From contig JAETNT010000035.1 of NCBI GenBank assembly GCA_021772025.1, forward strand, positions 1 through 39,229: DNA of 39,229 nt, given 5' to 3'. The notes under the pieces were generated by a model that was given only the letters and a program-made list of their open reading frames with translations, searched no databases and was not told where the DNA came from. How positions within the stretch are numbered: the first letter of the stretch is position 1; every line of letters begins with the position of its first letter. Made by a program: the position numbers and the translations under genes. The DNA comes from Enterocloster bolteae (GTDB lineage Bacteria > Bacillota > Clostridia > Lachnospirales > Lachnospiraceae). Below, piece by piece: positions 14,950 through 22,962 of the stretch.

Positions 14950-15296
14950 GAACAGTTTCTCCTTTTTCCCTGACTTCATCTAACAATTACGCACAAGATA
15001 GCGGACACTACGTCACCTTCTAAGCTGAATCCAATAAAAATCATAGGATTATCTCTGCATTTAATTATTTCTCAAGGTCGGAGAAAAATTTCTCATAGTA
15101 TGAGAAATTCCTGCTAGTATTATAGCATTTGGGGATGTCAGTTTCAATCAGAAAATCATGCAAAGATAGCGCGATATTACTGTCAAATATACATTGGCAA
15201 AATCAATTAATGGATCAATCAATCCCTTGTCCCGTCCATGCCAGAAGTGAGAAAGGGGTGATTCCTTTTCCCAATAATAAGGATATTCTAAGAACC
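14950..15296 (-). promoter_or_regulatory. Promoter and operator of the small basic protein gene
   Basis: Minus-strand TTGAAA (15142-15147) and TATAAT (15119-15124) are 17 bases apart. Arms AATTTCTCATA (15087-15097) and TATGAGAAATT (15099-15109) form a perfect 23-bp palindrome 9 bases past the -10. The remaining sequence up to 15296 has no convincing gene. Confidence 0.75.
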
Positions 15297-15551
15297 TTAT
15301 GCCATGAAACGATATTTCTTGACATAAATTAGCGGTTGCATGCAATATGCCTTATTTTCCCCATCATATAGATTTGCATGTTCAATATCTTCTACTGTAT
15401 CGCCTTTCGCTTTACGTATTGCCTTTGAGATTGTGCTCTTTCCCGAACCATTTTTTCCATAAACTAATGAAAGCCTGTCTTCTTCACTAAATAACTCTAC
15501 TTCTGTTTCATCGTCAAAAAAACCGCCTTTGAATTTTACTTTCTTTAACAT
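15297..15551 (-). pseudogene. N-terminal fragment of an AAA/SMC-like ATPase
   Basis: About 84 codons encode the start of an ATP-binding protein: MLKKVKFKGGFF, then Walker A GKNGSGKST at about residues 32-40, after which the family's long remainder is missing. The frame ends in unrelated sequence with no Walker B. Related full-length proteins (600 residues or more) are often defence ATPases. It joins other truncated genes in this part of the element. Confidence 0.7.
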
Positions 15552-15615
15552 CTTGCCATTCCCCACTTATTGATTATCATTCTTCAGTATTGGTATACAC
15601 ACCATCTTCAAAAAA

Positions 15616-15927
15616 TCATACCCTTACATTTTTTGTTTTGCATTGACTAAAGAAATTACAAAGAAGATTGTCATCAATTACTACATAGTAAATTATATAA
15701 TTATCTACGTAAATACGATAATAAGAATACCTGCGCTCTCGCACAGAATGATATGGTTCAAAAGATTCAGCCAACGGAAGCCGCTCCATAATAGCAGACT
15801 CTACCTTATCCAATAAATCATTTGCAGCTTTGGGATTCTTCAGTTTTTCTGCGATATAGGTTACTTTTTCATCAAGATCCTCATAAAAAAGTGGCAGATA
15901 GCTCAATCTGTACTTTTTACTGAACAT
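15616..15927 (-). CDS. RelE/ParE-family toxin
   Basis: A 103-residue type II toxin: the pattern YRLSYLPLFYEDLDEKVTYI, then the conserved central RERRYSYYRIYVDNYIIYYVV strand region. The final 18 residues do not resemble the usual family end, so the C-terminus may have been altered by a late frameshift and activity is uncertain. The start overlaps the antitoxin end by 11 bases with GGAGG inside the antitoxin gene, the usual coupled layout. Confidence 0.8.
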   Translation of the reverse strand: MFSKKYRLSYLPLFYEDLDEKVTYIAEKLKNPKAANDLLDKVESAIMERLPLAESFEPYHSVRERRYSYYRIYVDNYIIYYVVIDDNLLCNFFSQCKTKNVRV

Positions 15928-16177
15928 TTATCTTCCTCCGTAGTCCTCCAAAAACTTCCTCATGACTCAACCTTGTATCGTTTTCCGCCGAATACCTATC
16001 TGCTTTATCTAATGCTGCTTCAACGCCATCCGTCAATTTTGAATACTCTTCAAGACTAAGCACCACCATTGCTCCATAGCCGTTTTTTGTTAAATATACC
16101 GGCTCACCCGCATTTACAATTTTCTCAATATCAGGAAACTTATTTCTTAAATCTGAAACAGGTCTGATCTGCAACAT
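15917..16177 (-). CDS. Phd/YefM-family antitoxin
   Basis: An 86-residue antitoxin with the Phd/YefM N-terminal DNA-binding fold (RPVSDLRNKFPDIEKIVNAGEPVYLTKNGYGAMVVLSLEEY) and a C-terminal toxin-binding tail. I use the ATG at 16177, 9 bases after AGGAG, rather than the ATG two codons earlier. It should neutralise the toxin encoded just downstream and repress the operon. Such pairs stabilise mobile elements. Confidence 0.88.
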   Translation of the reverse strand: MLQIRPVSDLRNKFPDIEKIVNAGEPVYLTKNGYGAMVVLSLEEYSKLTDGVEAALDKADRYSAENDTRLSHEEVFGGLRRKINVQ

Positions 16178-16378
16178 AAGCATTCACTCCTTATCAATAT
16201 TTTATCTTAATTTTATCATTGTTTATATTCTATCCTACTATCACGAAAAAAACAACCACTATTAAAAATCTTTTTTCATTTCATTTTCTCTGTGTATTGT
16301 ATCAAAAACACAATCCCGTCTTTAGAAGTTAGCACCATATTCTTTTGGAACCAACTACATACCAAAACACTTGAAAAT

Positions 16379-16400
16379 GCCTTAAATCAAGGCTTTTTTA
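16379..16400 (+). terminator. Terminator at the upstream edge of the insertion sequence
   Basis: GCCTT-AAATC-AAGGC followed by TTTTTT. Placed before the transposase promoter, it would block transcription entering the insertion sequence from outside, a known protective arrangement. Confidence 0.7.
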
Positions 16401-16413
16401 TTGCCCAAAATAC

Positions 16414-16442
16414 TTGAAAAACTATTTTTTATGTGTTATAAT
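16414..16442 (+). promoter_or_regulatory. Transposase promoter
   Basis: TTGAAA (16414-16419) and TATAAT (16437-16442) are 17 bases apart, 38 bases before the transposase start. Confidence 0.75.
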
Positions 16443-16479
16443 AATGGCGTTAGTAGCGTTATATTGCAGAGGTGATATC

Positions 16480-18156
16480 ATGGCGTTTTATTTAAAGAAA
16501 ACCAAACTGAAAGGACGGACCTATCTGTCAATTGACGAAAGTTTTTATAGCCACGAAAAGAAGGGCACAGCCCATAAATGTTATAAATCTCTCGGTTCTG
16601 TTGAAACATGGATAGAAAAAGGGATTGCCGACCCCATATCCCATTTCCAAAAAGAGGTCGATACTCTTAATCTGGAAAAAGCTGATTCCGGAACACGGAA
16701 AATATCAGATCTTTCTCCTGTTCGCTATCTTGGATATTTCCCGCTTAAGTCTATACTCGAAAAATTGAAGGTGCAAAAATACGTTGATTATTTTAAACTG
16801 ACAAATGATTTCAATTATGATCTTTATGAACTGCTCTCTTCCTTGATTTATGCCAGATCTGTTCATCCCTGCAGCAAATACAAAACTTTCCATGAGGTCC
16901 TCCCGAACCTGTACGATACCGTACGCTACTCCTATGACCAGCTCCTGGATGGCCTCTCTTTCCTGGGGAATGATTATGAAAAATTTGTTGAGATATTTAC
17001 CGTCCAGACAAATCGTGTTTTTGGATTGGATACTTCCAAAACCTACTTTGACTATACCAACTTTTACTTCGAAATTGACCGGGAAGACGATTTCCGCAGG
17101 AAAGGGCCGAGCAAAGAAAATAGAAAAGAACCGATCATAGGACTTGGCCTGCTTCTGGACAGCCACCAGATTCCTATCGGTATGAAAATGTATCCCGGAA
17201 ATGATTCAGAAAAGCCTGTCTTAAGAAATGTGATTGACCAGTTAAAATCGCAGAATAATGTTACCGGAAAGACAATACATGTTGCAGACAAAGGGCTGAA
17301 CTGCGCCCGGAACATTGCTTTTTCCAGAAAAAACGGGGATGGCTACCTTTTCTCCAAATCGGTCAAAGGCCTTCCTGAAACAGAAAAAACATGGGTATTA
17401 TTAGAAAATGGTTTTACAGACATAAAAGATAAAAAAGGAAAACTTCTGTACCGTTACAAATCCTGCATTGATGAATTTCCCTACAAAGCAGAACATGAGG
17501 GAAAAGAATATATTGTAAAGTTACGTGAAAAACGGCTTCTTACCTATAATCCATCCCTTGCTTCCAAAAAACGATATGAAATCAACCGGATGGTTGAAAA
17601 GGCAAAGTCGCTGACCGCTTCGCAGGCAAAAAGAACAGAATACGGTGAAGCCGGGAAATATGTCAGTTTTACAGATAAGAAAGGAAACAAAGCTTCCGTT
17701 ACCATTAATCAGGAAGCAATTGATAAAGATTTGAAATTTGCCGGATATAATCTTCTTGTGACGTCTGAAACAGAAATGAAAGATACCGACATTTATAATA
17801 CATACCATAACCTATGGAGGATTGAGGAATCTTTTAAGATCATGAAATCGGATCTGGATGCACGTCCGGTATTCCTGCAGCGGGAAGACACAATAAAAGG
17901 CCATTTCCTAATCTGTTATCTCACGGTACTGTTGGAGCGGATTTTTCAATTCAAAGTATTAGAAAATGAGTATTCCACTTCAGACATTTTCCAGTTCATA
18001 AAAGATTTCAAAGTCACAAAAGGAGAGACAAAATATATCAATACAACAAAATCAACAGATTTCATTCATGATCTGGCTGCAAAATTGAAACTTCCCTTAA
18101 CAAACTATTTTCTGACAGAAACACAGATCAAATCAATTTTCAAATGTAAAATATAG
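16480..18156 (+). CDS. IS1634-like DDE transposase
   Basis: A 558-residue transposase of the IS4 superfamily, IS1634-like by length and motifs. The likely catalytic triad is Asp191 (FDYTN), Asp270 (VADKGL) and Glu449 in YHNLWRIEESFKIMKS, the classical YREK-type block. The ATG at 16480 has AGAGGTGA 6 bases upstream. The frame is intact, so the insertion sequence may be active. I could not define terminal inverted repeats: the left edge is probably between 16320 and 16400, and the right edge near 18220, where a DUF1016 gene is interrupted. Confidence 0.9.
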   Translation: MAFYLKKTKLKGRTYLSIDESFYSHEKKGTAHKCYKSLGSVETWIEKGIADPISHFQKEVDTLNLEKADSGTRKISDLSPVRYLGYFPLKSILEKLKVQKYVDYFKLTNDFNYDLYELLSSLIYARSVHPCSKYKTFHEVLPNLYDTVRYSYDQLLDGLSFLGNDYEKFVEIFTVQTNRVFGLDTSKTYFDYTNFYFEIDREDDFRRKGPSKENRKEPIIGLGLLLDSHQIPIGMKMYPGNDSEKPVLRNVIDQLKSQNNVTGKTIHVADKGLNCARNIAFSRKNGDGYLFSKSVKGLPETEKTWVLLENGFTDIKDKKGKLLYRYKSCIDEFPYKAEHEGKEYIVKLREKRLLTYNPSLASKKRYEINRMVEKAKSLTASQAKRTEYGEAGKYVSFTDKKGNKASVTINQEAIDKDLKFAGYNLLVTSETEMKDTDIYNTYHNLWRIEESFKIMKSDLDARPVFLQREDTIKGHFLICYLTVLLERIFQFKVLENEYSTSDIFQFIKDFKVTKGETKYINTTKSTDFIHDLAAKLKLPLTNYFLTETQIKSIFKCKI

Positions 18157-18166
18157 ATACAAAAAT

Positions 18167-18205
18167 CAGCGGAACTACCGTAGAGAAAACACGACAGTTC
18201 TGCTG
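18167..18205 (+). terminator. Hairpin after the transposase gene
   Basis: CAGCGGAACT (18167-18176) pairs with AGTTCTGCTG (18196-18205) with one mismatch; the 3' side is GTTTATTAT. Probably the transposase terminator. Confidence 0.5.
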
Positions 18206-18219
18206 GTTTATTATAAACT

Positions 18220-18735
18220 AACCAAAACTATATGGATCCTTTGTCATTTCCTGGGCTAAACCACTTTGTGCATCAGGCAGGGAATCTTTAAAATTAGTTA
18301 TTGCACGACCTTGACGTTCAAATAGATCTGTATCCAAAAAATTCAACAATACCGCACGAGACCAGGAATTTTCTCTTACCTGATTTACATAAAAACTTGC
18401 TTTCTATCAATAATCGCTTTCATATGTCCCCACGGAATAGAAAACAAATTTGCCCCAACTTGAGGCAATATTTCCATTTCGGTAGATGACGCACTTTCTG
18501 CCCCAACTTGGGGCAGTTTTTCCTGAGATACAGAAAACAATTCATAAAATCGTTTCATATATCTAAGATTGGTCACAGAAAATCCCTTCACATCTGGCAA
18601 CAAGTGAAGCATATCATTACTAAGGTTTTCAAAAAAATTACTACCCCATCTATGCTCAGCATGCAAATTCACAATATCTTTACCAAGAGACCAATAAAAT
18701 TCTAACATTTCCACATTGACATGGATGGATTGTCT
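18220..18735 (-). pseudogene. DUF1016 (YhcG-type) PD-(D/E)XK nuclease remnant
   Basis: Two frames together encode the DUF1016 N-terminal region. The first (18735-18385) has EMLEFYWSLGKDIV, FSVTNLRYMKRFY and SIPWGHMKAIID. The second (about 18398-18220) continues with FYVNQVRENSWSRAVLLNF, DTDLFERQGRAITNF and EMTKDPYSF. A small deletion or frameshift separates them, the start is missing, and the gene is cut off by the insertion sequence. The phrase LPQVGA is duplicated with a 48-bp period (18451 and 18499). Inactive as a nuclease. Confidence 0.85.
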
Positions 18736-19156
18736 ACAAAATTACTTTTCCATCTTCTTCTATAAAATATTTTTCTATATCTTTGTTCGCATTACTAAGT
18801 ATTTCTTTTAACCTATGACCAGCACGATCACTAAATTTTTCTTTTGTAAATGTGAGATACTCAATAAAATTTTTTGCTTCGTTGTCCGTAAACTTTTCCA
18901 GCACACAATCAATTCTAAACTCTGTTACAGCGCTCCCCGTCCCATCAGTATAAAAATCATCCTCTACAGGGCGAATATATTCATTGCTCTGTGTAAGCAA
19001 TACCAATTTTAACGCATCAATAATGGCAGTCTTCCCTGAATCATTTTCACCAATTAAAGCATTCAGCCCTTCATGAAATGTAATAGAAAGACCTGGCTTT
19101 CCATCTATCGACTTAAATCTCCGAAAATTATATATTTGTAATTGTGATACAATCAT
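18734..19156 (-). pseudogene. Truncated OLD-family ATPase/nuclease
   Basis: A 140-residue frame starting MIVSQLQIYNFRRFKSIDG with Walker A GENDSGKTAIIDAL, the N-terminal ABC-type ATPase part of OLD nucleases, which normally exceed 550 residues and end in a TOPRIM domain. The match fades after about residue 110 and the frame stops where the DUF1016 remnant begins. So a deletion fused two damaged genes. Full-length OLD/GajA-type proteins act in phage defence; this one cannot. Confidence 0.75.
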
Positions 19157-19194
19157 TACAGAACCTCCTGTGCTTTTCGTATAGTTTTCTGGAT

Positions 19195-20091
19195 TTATGA
19201 TATCTCTAGTATTTTCAAATAACTATCCAGCCCTGCATTCACATAACCTGCAAACAACTTTTCCATTGCACCAAGATTATGCTTTACATGGTATTCATCA
19301 AACGCGTTGTAATAAGAAATCCGATCTGTAAACTTAATATCAATCGGCGGGTATCCGGCTTTCATCAATTCCAGATTCACAAGCAACCTTCCAGTTCTGC
19401 CATTTCCGTCAATAAAAGGGTGAATCCCCTCAAATTCAATATGAAATCGTGCAAGTCGCGGAATGATATGTTCAATACTATTTCTATAAGCCTGCAGCAA
19501 CTGTTCCATCTTAGGCTGGATCAAATATGGCTGTACCGGTTCATGTTTCGCACCCATGATTCTGATAGGGACTCTTCTGTAAACGCCTCTGTCCTCTCGT
19601 TTATCCGCCAACACAAGATAATGAATCTGCTTGATAATACTCTCTGATAAAGGCACCTGATCTTTTACCAGATCTCTCACAAAATCAAATGCCTCTTTAT
19701 GCCCAACTGCCTCCATATGGTCTTTTAATGGTTTCCTGTCAATCGTCAGTCCACGCAAAACCATATCCGTCTCGCGCAAGGTTAAAGTATTCCCTTCAAT
19801 CGCATTGGAATTATATGTGTATTCGACTACAAACTCCTCTGTCAGACGTTCCAATTCCCCCTCTGTCAGTGGCCGTCTGGAATCCAGTTCTATTTTCTTC
19901 CTGTCTATGGCCGTCAATAAACTTTCTGCCGCCTTATACCGTCCATCCTCTGGTTTTTTCGCATCTGCCGGAATCATCCAGCTGCGCCCTTCCCGTGTAA
20001 CACCTGAAATCTTTCCTTCCGAGCAAAGTATACGCACTCGTCTGTCAGAAATCCCCCACTTTTCCGCTGCCTGCTTTACCGTTATATACAT
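19195..20091 (-). CDS. Fic-family AMP transferase with N-terminal HTH, autoinhibited class II
   Basis: A 298-residue protein. Residues 1-45 form an excisionase/MerR-like HTH (ITVKQAAEKWGISDRRVRIL, REGRSWMIPADA). The inhibitory helix motif S-x-x-x-E-G is Ser95 to Gly100 (SNAIEG), and the Fic motif HPFIDGNGRTGR has catalytic His224. Fic enzymes transfer AMP or other phosphates to protein hydroxyls; the N-terminal inhibitory helix marks class II. All key residues are present. The promoter carries three TATTATTCC repeats, so the HTH may repress its own gene. The target protein is unknown. Confidence 0.92.
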   Translation of the reverse strand: MYITVKQAAEKWGISDRRVRILCSEGKISGVTREGRSWMIPADAKKPEDGRYKAAESLLTAIDRKKIELDSRRPLTEGELERLTEEFVVEYTYNSNAIEGNTLTLRETDMVLRGLTIDRKPLKDHMEAVGHKEAFDFVRDLVKDQVPLSESIIKQIHYLVLADKREDRGVYRRVPIRIMGAKHEPVQPYLIQPKMEQLLQAYRNSIEHIIPRLARFHIEFEGIHPFIDGNGRTGRLLVNLELMKAGYPPIDIKFTDRISYYNAFDEYHVKHNLGAMEKLFAGYVNAGLDSYLKILEIS

Positions 20092-20117
20092 AAAAATTGC
20101 ACCTCTCTTCCCTCAGT

Positions 20118-20184
20118 AGTATATTTTATTTTCGGAATAATATCAACCAAAAAGGAATAATAATTTATTGTTTTCGGAATAATA
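20118..20184 (-). promoter_or_regulatory. Fic promoter with three iterated sites
   Basis: Minus-strand TTGATA (20141-20146) and TATACT (20118-20123) are 17 bases apart. The 9-mer GGAATAATA (TATTATTCC on the transcribed strand) occurs at 20134-20142, 20154-20162 and 20176-20184, about two helical turns apart; the first lies within the promoter. Confidence 0.75.
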
Positions 20185-20386
20185 AAAGACCCAGAAATAC
20201 AATAAATGCGTTCCGAGCCTTGTTTTCCACATTTTCAGTTTTAAATTTCTCTTTCATAATACCCACTATCTTTATTTTATACCTTATTAATGATACAACT
20301 ACAATTTAACGATTCCTTACTACCTTTTAACGATTATCCACATTTCCTATTTTTCATTTCCTTATTCGTAGCTTTATCGTAGTCCA

Positions 20387-20482
20387 AGTATTATTTGTCT
20401 GCCACGGTATGCCCAAGTTTGCCCCAAAGTGTCGAATTATGCGGTTTTTACCTTACTCCTGCCGTGGCAGACGAATAATATT
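20387..20482. repeat. 21-bp inverted repeat with 54-base loop
   Basis: 20387-20407 and 20462-20482 match as inverted copies at 19 of 21 positions (core GTCTGCCACGG/CCGTGGCAGAC). It lies near the right end of the second element, in the 20092-20738 stretch that otherwise has no gene. Possibly a recombination accessory site or a former small element. Confidence 0.7.
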
Positions 20483-20541
20483 TTTAGCTTCTTGGCACTT
20501 TTCTTTAATTTTGTATTTTGCCATTACCTCACGTAAATCTA

Positions 20542-20619
20542 TATAAATCTACGCAAATTTATAGGCAAATGGTGTAGTAAGTGGTGTAGTAGATTGATGT
20601 ATTTTTCAACTTTATTTTC
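20542..20619. repeat. 78-bp repeat, right copy, with TGGTGTA iterons
   Basis: Same orientation as 8663-8740 with six mismatches. No integrase gene adjoins this copy, although the match includes the position of the integrase stop codon. It lies about 110 bp inside the right 14-bp repeat. Confidence 0.8.
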
Positions 20620-20725
20620 GTTGACTTGTTGGACTGCTCAAGATAAATATAAAGCGTATTCAGAGCTACTATGAGCAGCGTACTGACCGTATTGAAAAGG
20701 ATTAGTGTTTAAAGATATCATACTA

Positions 20726-20739
20726 CAAATCTGACTCTC
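20726..20739. repeat. Right 14-bp direct repeat, candidate att site
   Basis: CAAATCTGACTCTC, identical to 8431-8444. Its last base overlaps the stop codon of the MATE gene, so insertion at the gene's 3' end would leave the product intact. Confidence 0.6.
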
Positions 20740-22073
20740 TATATAGTTTTGTTGTGATATAGAAAGGACAGCGCCACCATCATCGTAAGCAGCTCCGCTA
20801 TCGGTACTGCCAGCCACACACCCGCCACCCCCATAAATTCCGGCAGGATGAGCAGAAACACAAGTATCAATCCAAACGTCCGCAGGAAGGATAATACTGC
20901 CGATAGCTTCCCGTTTGACAATGCGGTGAATGTGGCGGAAGTAAAAATGTTCAGCCCGCAGAACAGAAAGCTAAACGAAAAGAGCAGGAACCCTTTTCTT
21001 GCGATTTCATAAACGGGCGTTCCCTTCTTTGCAAAAAAGCTGACCAGAGGGGAGCCAAATGCAATAGCCGCTCCAAAGATAACTATGGAAACCAGAATAA
21101 TGAACCGCATAGAGATGGAGAATACCTTTTTTAACCGGGCATTGTCCTGTTTCCCATAGTTATAGCTGATAACGGGTGCTACGCCCATAGAAAATCCTAT
21201 GTAAAGGGCTGTCAGCAGAAACTGTGTATAAATAATGATTGTGATGGCCGCCACGCCGTCTTCACCGAGCAGTTTCATCATAATCCTGTTGAAAAGGAAT
21301 GTGGTCACCGCAGAGGCGGCCTGGCTTACCATTTCTGAAAAACCATTCATGCAGCTTCCTGCCAGTATGGAAATGTCCATGACCGGCTTTCTGAAATGCA
21401 GGCTGCCATTCCCTACCATGAAAAACAGAATGCCCGCCACAGCAGGTATCAGATACCCAATGCCCGTTCCTAATGCTGCCCCCTTGATTCCCATCTGTAG
21501 CGAAACCATAAAAATATAATCCAAAAGAATATTGGCTGCTCCTGCGCCTACCCCAAGGGCCATGCCGATTCCGGGGCGTCCTGCCGTCACGATCAGATTC
21601 TGGAAAAGAACCTGCATCATGCTTGCAGGCGTAAACAAAAGCAGAATAAATAGGTATTCCCTGCAATAAGGAAATAAAATCTCATTTGCTCCAAGCCCCC
21701 GGATCATGCTGTCTATAAATGCCACCCCAAAAACTGTGATTACTGCTCCTGATAAAGCGCCTGCACTGACAATCAATGTAAAATCCTGGGATGCCCTTAC
21801 AGTTTCCCCCTCTCCCATCTTCCTTGCAACGATTGCGCTGCCTCCTGTGGCAAGCATGGTTCCAAATCCTACAATCAGGTTGATGATCGGACATACGATA
21901 TTGAGCGCCGACAGGGCATTGGTTCCTACAAACCGTGCCACAAAGATTGTATCGACAATCGTGTAAAGCCCCATAAGCAGCATCATTACAATGGTTGGAA
22001 ACGCAAATTTCACCAGCGACTTGATATCAAAGTCCTGCGAAAGTAAATTTTCTTCTTCATGTGTTTCATTCAT
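20739..22073 (-). CDS. MATE-family efflux transporter
   Basis: A 444-residue, 12-helix transporter of the MATE (NorM/MepA-like) family: FAFPTIVMMLLMGLYTIVDTIFVARFVGTNALSALN at the start and the mirrored second half beginning near FSEMVSQAASAVTTF. It exports cationic drugs or metabolites using Na+ or H+ gradients. The ATG at 22073 overlaps the end of the AraC-GNAT gene by 8 bases (ATGAATGA), so the two are translationally coupled. A longer upstream reading frame is only the AraC-GNAT gene read in another frame. Confidence 0.93.
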   Translation of the reverse strand: MNETHEEENLLSQDFDIKSLVKFAFPTIVMMLLMGLYTIVDTIFVARFVGTNALSALNIVCPIINLIVGFGTMLATGGSAIVARKMGEGETVRASQDFTLIVSAGALSGAVITVFGVAFIDSMIRGLGANEILFPYCREYLFILLLFTPASMMQVLFQNLIVTAGRPGIGMALGVGAGAANILLDYIFMVSLQMGIKGAALGTGIGYLIPAVAGILFFMVGNGSLHFRKPVMDISILAGSCMNGFSEMVSQAASAVTTFLFNRIMMKLLGEDGVAAITIIIYTQFLLTALYIGFSMGVAPVISYNYGKQDNARLKKVFSISMRFIILVSIVIFGAAIAFGSPLVSFFAKKGTPVYEIARKGFLLFSFSFLFCGLNIFTSATFTALSNGKLSAVLSFLRTFGLILVFLLILPEFMGVAGVWLAVPIAELLTMMVALSFLYHNKTI

Positions 22074-22962
22074 GCTCTGTACCCTTCGCTTCCTCTTTCC
22101 GTAATACCTGACTGCCGAAACCGCTTTTGGGTTTCTGTAGTATGAACCGCTGTGTCGGGTAACCAAACTCGACCAGCAGTTCCGCTTCGGAAAAGCCAAG
22201 GCTTTTGATTGTCTTTCGATATCCGGTATCAGCCTTGTCGCCCTCCCTGAAAGTCGTGACGGTAATTGCTTCGGAGCATGCCAGTTCATGCAGCGCTTTT
22301 TCACAGAGCACTTTTGCAATTCCCTTTTTCCGGTATTGCGGATGTACGCCCAGGAAATCAATGCTCCCCGTCATTTCATTAAATGCCATGATCCCGGCTG
22401 CGGTATCGGCGTCTTTCAGGATCAATGCCCGCCTGTTCCTGATGTACTCCCGTAATTGTTCAAGATACTGCTCCTCATCCAGATGCGGGAAACCATCGAT
22501 CACAAGACGCACCAATTCCATCCATTCCGGGACGTCTGCCTCTGTTGCATAGGCGATCTTCTGCCGCCAGCACGCTTCCCCTTCCAGGTCTGCAGGATTT
22601 TCATTCAAAACGTATCTTAGCTGCAACGGGTAAAATTCCTCTTCCTCCCTGTACTGGTTAGGGGTCTTTTTATACATAGCCCTGAAACTGTCAGTAAAAG
22701 ACTGCTGGCTTTCATATCCGGCAGTGAGTGCAATTTCAAGGATTGGTTTATCAGAAAAAACAAGCTGCTTTGCGGCTTCGGTCAACCGCCGGCGCTGTGC
22801 GTAGGTCTGGATCGTCAGTCCCACTGTGCCTGTAAACATTCTGTGCAGATAATACTTTGAATAACACAGCGCTTCCGCAATTGTGTTCAGATCCAGCTTT
22901 TCATGGAGGTGACTTTCGATATAGTCGATTGCCGCTATAACATTTTTAATATTTTCCGACAT
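22066..22962 (-). CDS. AraC-type regulator fused to a GNAT acetyltransferase
   Basis: A 298-residue two-domain protein. Residues 1-110 form a double-HTH AraC/XylS DNA-binding domain (LDLNTIAEALCYSKYYLHRMF; ILEIALTAGYESQQSFTDSF), and about 150-275 form a GNAT domain with the acetyl-CoA motif GVHPQYRKKGIAKVLCEKAL. AraC domains are normally C-terminal, so the order is reversed. The ATG at 22962 follows AAAGGAG. It is likely to control its coupled MATE exporter and may bind or acetylate the inducer; that is inference. Confidence 0.9.
   Translation of the reverse strand: MSENIKNVIAAIDYIESHLHEKLDLNTIAEALCYSKYYLHRMFTGTVGLTIQTYAQRRRLTEAAKQLVFSDKPILEIALTAGYESQQSFTDSFRAMYKKTPNQYREEEEFYPLQLRYVLNENPADLEGEACWRQKIAYATEADVPEWMELVRLVIDGFPHLDEEQYLEQLREYIRNRRALILKDADTAAGIMAFNEMTGSIDFLGVHPQYRKKGIAKVLCEKALHELACSEAITVTTFREGDKADTGYRKTIKSLGFSEAELLVEFGYPTQRFILQKPKSGFGSQVLRKEEAKGTEHE

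Larger units (their letters stand above)
8445..20725. mobile_element. Decayed tyrosine-integrase mobilisable element, about 12.3 kb
   Basis: Integrase, xis-like gene, two HTH genes, an oriT-like region and mobC lie in the order usual for mobilisable elements of Clostridia, followed by cargo. It is delimited by the 14-bp direct repeat, with a 78-bp repeat carrying integrase-arm-like iterons inside each end. The integrase is frameshifted and no relaxase gene follows mobC, so independent movement looks unlikely. Joining the outer flanks would restore a spacer between the MATE gene 3' end and the ATPase promoter, consistent with a simple insertion. Confidence 0.65.

Noticed and set aside
15129..15332. 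Plus-strand frame upstream of the AAA fragment
   Set aside because: It overlaps the minus-strand promoter/operator and the AAA remnant and shows no protein-like pattern.
22074..22361. N-terminal extension of the MATE frame
   Set aside because: It is the AraC-GNAT gene read in another frame; the MATE start at 22073 fits the family length.
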